DNA of 16,927 nucleotides. Source: Pseudazoarcus pumilus_A. Its GTDB lineage: Bacteria > Pseudomonadota > Gammaproteobacteria > Burkholderiales > Rhodocyclaceae. The position numbers and the translations under genes were made by a program. Location of the stretch: positions 1-16,927 of the forward strand of contig JAJLLM010000037.1 in the NCBI GenBank assembly GCA_033837965.1, read 5' to 3'. Below are positions 13,970 through 16,927 of this stretch, one piece after another (the stretch's first letter is position 1; the number at the start of each line of letters is the position of its first letter). The notes below the pieces were generated by a model. That model saw only the letters and a list, made by a program, of their open reading frames with translations, had not been told where the DNA came from and did no database searches.

Positions 13970-14452
13970 ATGATTCCTGCAAGACGTCTCGCATTGCTGA
14001 CCCTGGGCGGTGCTGTTCTGGCCGCCTGCTCGGGCAAGGGCGATGTGGCTTTCGAGCCGCCGGTACTGTCGCTGTCGTCCTTCGGCCTGGTGCCGAGCGA
14101 AGGCAAGGCGCCGCGCATTGCCATCGGCCTGCGCGTGGTCAATCCCAACGGCACACCGCTGCGCATGCGCGGGCTGAGCTACACGGTGGCGCTGGAAGGC
14201 CACCGCATGATCACCGGCGTGACCTCACGCCTGGCCGAGGTGCCTCCGTATGCCGAGACCGAGATCGAACTCAATTCGCCGATCGACCTGATCAGCAGCA
14301 TCCGGCTGTTCAACGAACTCATCAACACGCCGGGGCGCGACCGCCTGAAGTATTCGTTGAACGCCCGCATCGACATCGACGGCATGCTCGCGCCGCTGCG
14401 CCTGATCGAGGACGGCGAGCTGATCTTCACGCAGCTCGATACCGGGCCCTGA
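13970..14452 (+). CDS. LEA type 2 (WHy-domain) family lipoprotein
   Basis: From the ATG at 13970 (GGAG 10 bases upstream) it has 160 residues. A lipoprotein signal with lipobox LAAC gives lipidation at Cys20; Ser at +2 favours the outer membrane. The rest is one beta-sandwich of the LEA-14/WHy type: the paired-strand pattern FEPPVLSLSSFGLVPS (28-43), IAIGLRVVNPNGTPLRMRGLSYTVAL in the core, and LAEVPPYAETEIEL after it. Such bacterial proteins are linked to desiccation or envelope stress, but function is largely untested. It is divergent from the exported methyltransferase-fold gene and convergent with gor. A frame extending to 13868 ignores the lipoprotein signal and was not used. Confidence 0.87.
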   Translation: MIPARRLALLTLGGAVLAACSGKGDVAFEPPVLSLSSFGLVPSEGKAPRIAIGLRVVNPNGTPLRMRGLSYTVALEGHRMITGVTSRLAEVPPYAETEIELNSPIDLISSIRLFNELINTPGRDRLKYSLNARIDIDGMLAPLRLIEDGELIFTQLDTGP

Positions 14453-14468
14453 ACGGACCCGGCTGTGA

Positions 14469-15809
14469 TCAGCGCAGGGTGACGAGTTCCTCGGCGCTGG
14501 TCGGGTGGATCGCCACCGTGTCGTCGAAGTCGCGCTTGGTGGCGCCCATCTTCACGGCCACGGCAAAGCCCTGCAGCATTTCGTCGGCGCCTTCGCCGAT
14601 CACGTGCACGCCCACCACACGCTCCTCAGGCCCTGCGCAGACCAGCTTCATGGCGGTCTTCGGCTTGTGCTCGGTGACGGCGAAGTACATCGGCGTGAAG
14701 CGCGCGGCGTACACCTTGACGTCGTCGAACTGCGTGCGCGCTTCGTCCTCGGTGAGCCCCACGGTGCCGATGGTGGGGTGACTGAACACCACGGTCGGGA
14801 TGTTGCTGTAGTCGAGTTTCGAGTCGGGCTGGTTGAGGAACAGGCGTGCGGCGAGGCGCCGTCCGGCGGCAATCGCCACCGGCGTGAGCTCTGCCGCGCC
14901 GGTGATGTCGCCGATGGCATACACGCCCGCAGCAGAGGTGTTCTGGAAGGCATCGACCGGGATCGAACCGTCCTTGTTGGCAGGTATGTTCGCTGCCTCC
15001 AGTTTAAGCCCGCCGGTGTTGGCGCGCCGGCCGATGGCCCACAGCACGCAATCGACTTCTACGCTGCCGGCGTCGCCGCAGTCCACCGTCAGTGCGCCGT
15101 AGGCATTGCGTGACACGGCGCGTGGTTGCGAGTGATAGCGGATGTCCACGCCGTCGTCGCTCATGCGCGTGGCCAGTTCCTCACGCAGCATGGCGTCAAA
15201 GGGGCGCAGCAGGCGGTCGCTGCGGGCGAGCAGGGTGACTTCACTGCCGAGTGCGCGGAACACCCCGGCAATCTCCACCGCGATGTAGCCCGCGCCGACC
15301 ACTGCGACACGGCGCGGCTGGTGCTCCAGCTCAAAGAAACCGTCCGAACTGATGCCCAGGTCGGCACCTGGAATGTCGGGGAACACCGGCTGGCCGCCGG
15401 TGGCGATTGTGATGTGTGGGGCGGTGAGGCGCCGGCCGTCGACCTCGACGGTATGCGCATCGACGAAACGGCCGAAACCGCGCACCAGCGTGACGCCGAA
15501 TTTCTCCAGCATGCTGTCGTAGATGCCGTTGAGGCGGGTGATGTAGGCGTCGCGCCGGCTCTTCAGCGCCGTCCAGTCGAACACCGGCGAGTGCGGCGCA
15601 AAGCCGTAGCCGGGCGCGTCATGGAACTTGCTGGCGATGTCGGCGGCGTACCACATCACCTTCTTCGGCACGCAGCCTACATTCACGCAGGTGCCGCCGA
15701 GCCGTCCGGCTTCCACCAGTGCAACCCTTGCACCGTATTCCGCCGCGCGTCGCGCCGTGGCAACGCCGCCGCTGCCGCCGCCGATGACCACATAGTCGAA
15801 GTGTTCCAT
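14469..15809 (-). CDS. gor: Glutathione-disulfide reductase
   Basis: Cytoplasmic FAD enzyme that reduces glutathione disulfide with NADPH. From the ATG at 15809 it has 446 residues (E. coli 450). Seen: FAD motif VVIGGGSGGVATARRAA (7-23), redox pair Cys41/Cys46 in GGTCVNVGCVPKK, NAD(P) fold GAGYIAVEIAG (172-182), Arg196 and Arg202 at the spacing of the two arginines that hold the NADPH phosphate in E. coli Gor, FAD motif GVYAIGDIT (295-303) and catalytic HPTSAEE (435-441). An ATG at 15839 would add ten residues, but the shorter start puts the FAD motif where the family has it. It lies 61 bases downstream of siaC on the same strand, so shared transcription is possible. Confidence 0.96.
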   Translation of the reverse strand: MEHFDYVVIGGGSGGVATARRAAEYGARVALVEAGRLGGTCVNVGCVPKKVMWYAADIASKFHDAPGYGFAPHSPVFDWTALKSRRDAYITRLNGIYDSMLEKFGVTLVRGFGRFVDAHTVEVDGRRLTAPHITIATGGQPVFPDIPGADLGISSDGFFELEHQPRRVAVVGAGYIAVEIAGVFRALGSEVTLLARSDRLLRPFDAMLREELATRMSDDGVDIRYHSQPRAVSRNAYGALTVDCGDAGSVEVDCVLWAIGRRANTGGLKLEAANIPANKDGSIPVDAFQNTSAAGVYAIGDITGAAELTPVAIAAGRRLAARLFLNQPDSKLDYSNIPTVVFSHPTIGTVGLTEDEARTQFDDVKVYAARFTPMYFAVTEHKPKTAMKLVCAGPEERVVGVHVIGEGADEMLQGFAVAVKMGATKRDFDDTVAIHPTSAEELVTLR

Positions 15810-15870
15810 GCTGCCGTCCCGTGTTGCGATGCGGCACATGCTATCACCGGCAGGGCGCGGGGCTTTCCGC

Positions 15871-16263
15871 TCAGGCGCTTTCGGCCTCGATCAGGCGGAA
15901 GTCCAGCGCCTCGAACTCGTCGCGCAGGTCGGCGCCGAACTCGGCCATCATGTCGTCGTCCGGGTCGTGGTACCAGTGCGCGACGATACGCGCGCCTTCC
16001 TCGGCACGGCGGTGCAGCATGCCGACCAGGCTGCGGATGAGCTTGGTGCTCGAGCTGTTGAAGTAGCGCAAGTTGAAGTGCGCCTCCATGCCGTCATTGG
16101 CGGCGGGCGCCGAGAGCAGGCTCTCGAGCTGGTTGCGCACCGGCGCGTAGAAGGCCATGGCGTTCTCGGGGTAGGACTCGCCGGACAGGTGGAAGCTCAT
16201 CTTCGAAGGGTCGAAGACCACTTCAGGCGTTTCCTTGGTGGCCGGGATGCGGACGAGACTCAT
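15871..16263 (-). CDS. siaC: SiaC-family phosphoprotein (DUF1987)
   Basis: Small cytoplasmic regulator of 130 residues. In Pseudomonas, SiaC is phosphorylated by the kinase SiaB and dephosphorylated by the phosphatase SiaA, and the unphosphorylated form activates the diguanylate cyclase SiaD, controlling c-di-GMP and aggregation. The family pattern is visible: PATKETPEVVFDP, SGESYPENAMAFYAPV (27-42), the phosphosite strand FNLRYFNSSSTK (63-74), and AHWYHDPDDDMMAEFGADL. The acceptor Thr in Pseudomonas appears to align with Ser70 here. An AGGAG ribosome site lies 6 bases before the ATG; siaB ends 17 bases upstream. No siaD follows. Confidence 0.9.
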   Translation of the reverse strand: MSLVRIPATKETPEVVFDPSKMSFHLSGESYPENAMAFYAPVRNQLESLLSAPAANDGMEAHFNLRYFNSSSTKLIRSLVGMLHRRAEEGARIVAHWYHDPDDDMMAEFGADLRDEFEALDFRLIEAESA

Positions 16264-16280
16264 GCGATTCTCCTGTGGAT

Positions 16281-16832
16281 TCAGATGATTGCGCGCAGAT
16301 GGAACTCGGCGGTGTCCGGCTCCCCTGCGATCGGGACGATGCTGTAGTCGATGGGCTGGCTCGCCTCGCGCGCCAGCGTCAGAAAGCCCAGGCCGGCGCC
16401 GCGGCTGGTGGTGTCTTCGGTTTCGTGGTCTTCGTTGCGCAGTTGCGCGCGATAGGCCGCCTTGATTTCTTCCAGCGTCATCGCGCGCACGGCTTCCACG
16501 CGGAAGCGCACACGGCTGATCTGGTCACCGCGCACGCGGTTGCAGGCCACTACCGAGAACTGGTCGGCGGCGCGCGACACGGTCAGCGTGCCTTGCGGCC
16601 CGTGATGGCCTTCGCCGCGCGGGGCGTAATGCAGCATGTTCTGCGCCATCTCGACAAAAGCCGAGAACACGCGGCGTGCCACGCGGCGGTCGGGTGCGCT
16701 GTCGTCCAGACGCTCGCGCACGGTGTCGGACAGGGTGGCGACGAGGTTGCCATTCAACTCGCCGGAGAAGTGCAGCAGCACCTGCTGCGCACTGGCTTCA
16801 GCGCGGAAGCGGTCGATGGCTTCGAGTTGCAT
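16281..16832 (-). CDS. siaB: SiaB-family protein kinase
   Basis: Cytoplasmic kinase of 183 residues that in Pseudomonas phosphorylates SiaC. It has a GHKL-type ATPase layout: N-box FVEMAQNMLHYA (59-70) with Glu61 and Asn65, and a glycine-rich box SRGAGLGFLTLAREA (143-157). The ATG at 16832 is chosen because a strong GAGGAG lies 7 bases upstream; the GTG at 16847 overlaps that site and cannot use it. It begins 11 bases after the siaA stop and ends 17 bases before siaC, so the three form one operon. Confidence 0.88.
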   Translation of the reverse strand: MQLEAIDRFRAEASAQQVLLHFSGELNGNLVATLSDTVRERLDDSAPDRRVARRVFSAFVEMAQNMLHYAPRGEGHHGPQGTLTVSRAADQFSVVACNRVRGDQISRVRFRVEAVRAMTLEEIKAAYRAQLRNEDHETEDTTSRGAGLGFLTLAREASQPIDYSIVPIAGEPDTAEFHLRAII

Positions 16833-16843
16833 GTCCGTGCTCC

Positions 16844-16927
16844 TCACACGCGGAAACCGATGGCGCTGACGTCGTCCTTGCGCGGTTCGCTGCCCTGGTA
16901 GTCGCGCAGCTCGGCGCGCAGGCCGCG
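16844..16927 (-). CDS. siaA: SiaA-like PP2C/SpoIIE phosphatase, C-terminal end only
   Basis: The last 27 codons of a minus-strand gene entering from the right edge, ending at a TGA at 16844-16846. The tail includes LRDYQG and KDDVSAIGFRV, where the DDV(S/T)xIGFRV pattern is the usual end of PP2C-like (SpoIIE/RsbU) serine phosphatase domains. Position directly before siaB supports SiaA, the phosphatase that dephosphorylates SiaC. The sensor part is outside the window. Too short for an independent family call. Confidence 0.7.
   Translation of the reverse strand, partial: RGLRAELRDYQGSEPRKDDVSAIGFRV

Noticed and set aside
14442..14462. CCGGG/CCCGG hairpin between the lipoprotein and gor stops as a bidirectional terminator
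   Set aside because: A 5-base stem with an 11-base loop and no T-run is too weak to call.
12778..14781. 667-residue plus-strand frame
   Set aside because: It runs antisense to the methyltransferase-fold gene, then out of frame through the lipoprotein gene and antisense into gor. No domain or start signal supports it.

Overview
The window is GC-rich, densely coded bacterial chromosome. Its gene families and their order (rsx/rnf operon, aat-bpt-pyrD, a fused FbpB-type iron permease, siaABC, gor) point to a betaproteobacterium, most likely of the Rhodocyclales (Thauera/Azoarcus-like). That placement is inferred from gene content only. I see no rRNA or tRNA gene, insertion sequence, CRISPR array or phage gene. 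No gene-free stretch exceeds 300 bases; the longest are about 248 bases (9736-9983) and about 202 bases (13768-13969).

Layout. Positions 1-2360 (minus) hold rsxA-rsxB-rsxC, the start of a membrane electron-transport (Rnf/Rsx) operon that runs off the left edge. It has a good sigma70-type promoter just upstream of rsxA. Positions 2493-6134 (minus) hold a tight run fbpC-aat-bpt-pyrD: an iron-transporter ATPase, two aminoacyl-tRNA:protein transferases of the N-degron pathway, and the quinone-linked dihydroorotate dehydrogenase. fbpC is divergent from fbpB (6263-7963, plus), the two-domain permease it should partner. The short gap between them carries a strong plus-strand promoter overlapped by a candidate Fur box.

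Positions 7969-9735 (minus) hold a dodecin gene and a coiled-coil/OmpA-domain envelope protein, separated by a clear hairpin terminator. Positions 9984-11111 (plus) encode a periplasmic PQQ-type aldose sugar dehydrogenase. It converges on a small cytoplasmic thioredoxin-fold protein (11121-11489, minus). Next, on the minus strand, are an APC-family amino-acid permease and an exported SAM-methyltransferase-fold protein, whose reading frames overlap by 17 bases. Divergent from these is a small LEA-type lipoprotein (13970-14452, plus). The right end (minus) holds glutathione reductase (gor), siaC, siaB and the last codons of siaA, a partner-switch phosphorylation module whose diguanylate cyclase gene siaD is not in its usual downstream place.

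Most genes are ordinary housekeeping or accessory metabolism. The points that deserve a second look are the split iron transporter with its overlapping control region and its coupling to N-degron genes, the exported methyltransferase-fold protein, a long inverted repeat in front of the thioredoxin-like gene, and the siaABC module without siaD.
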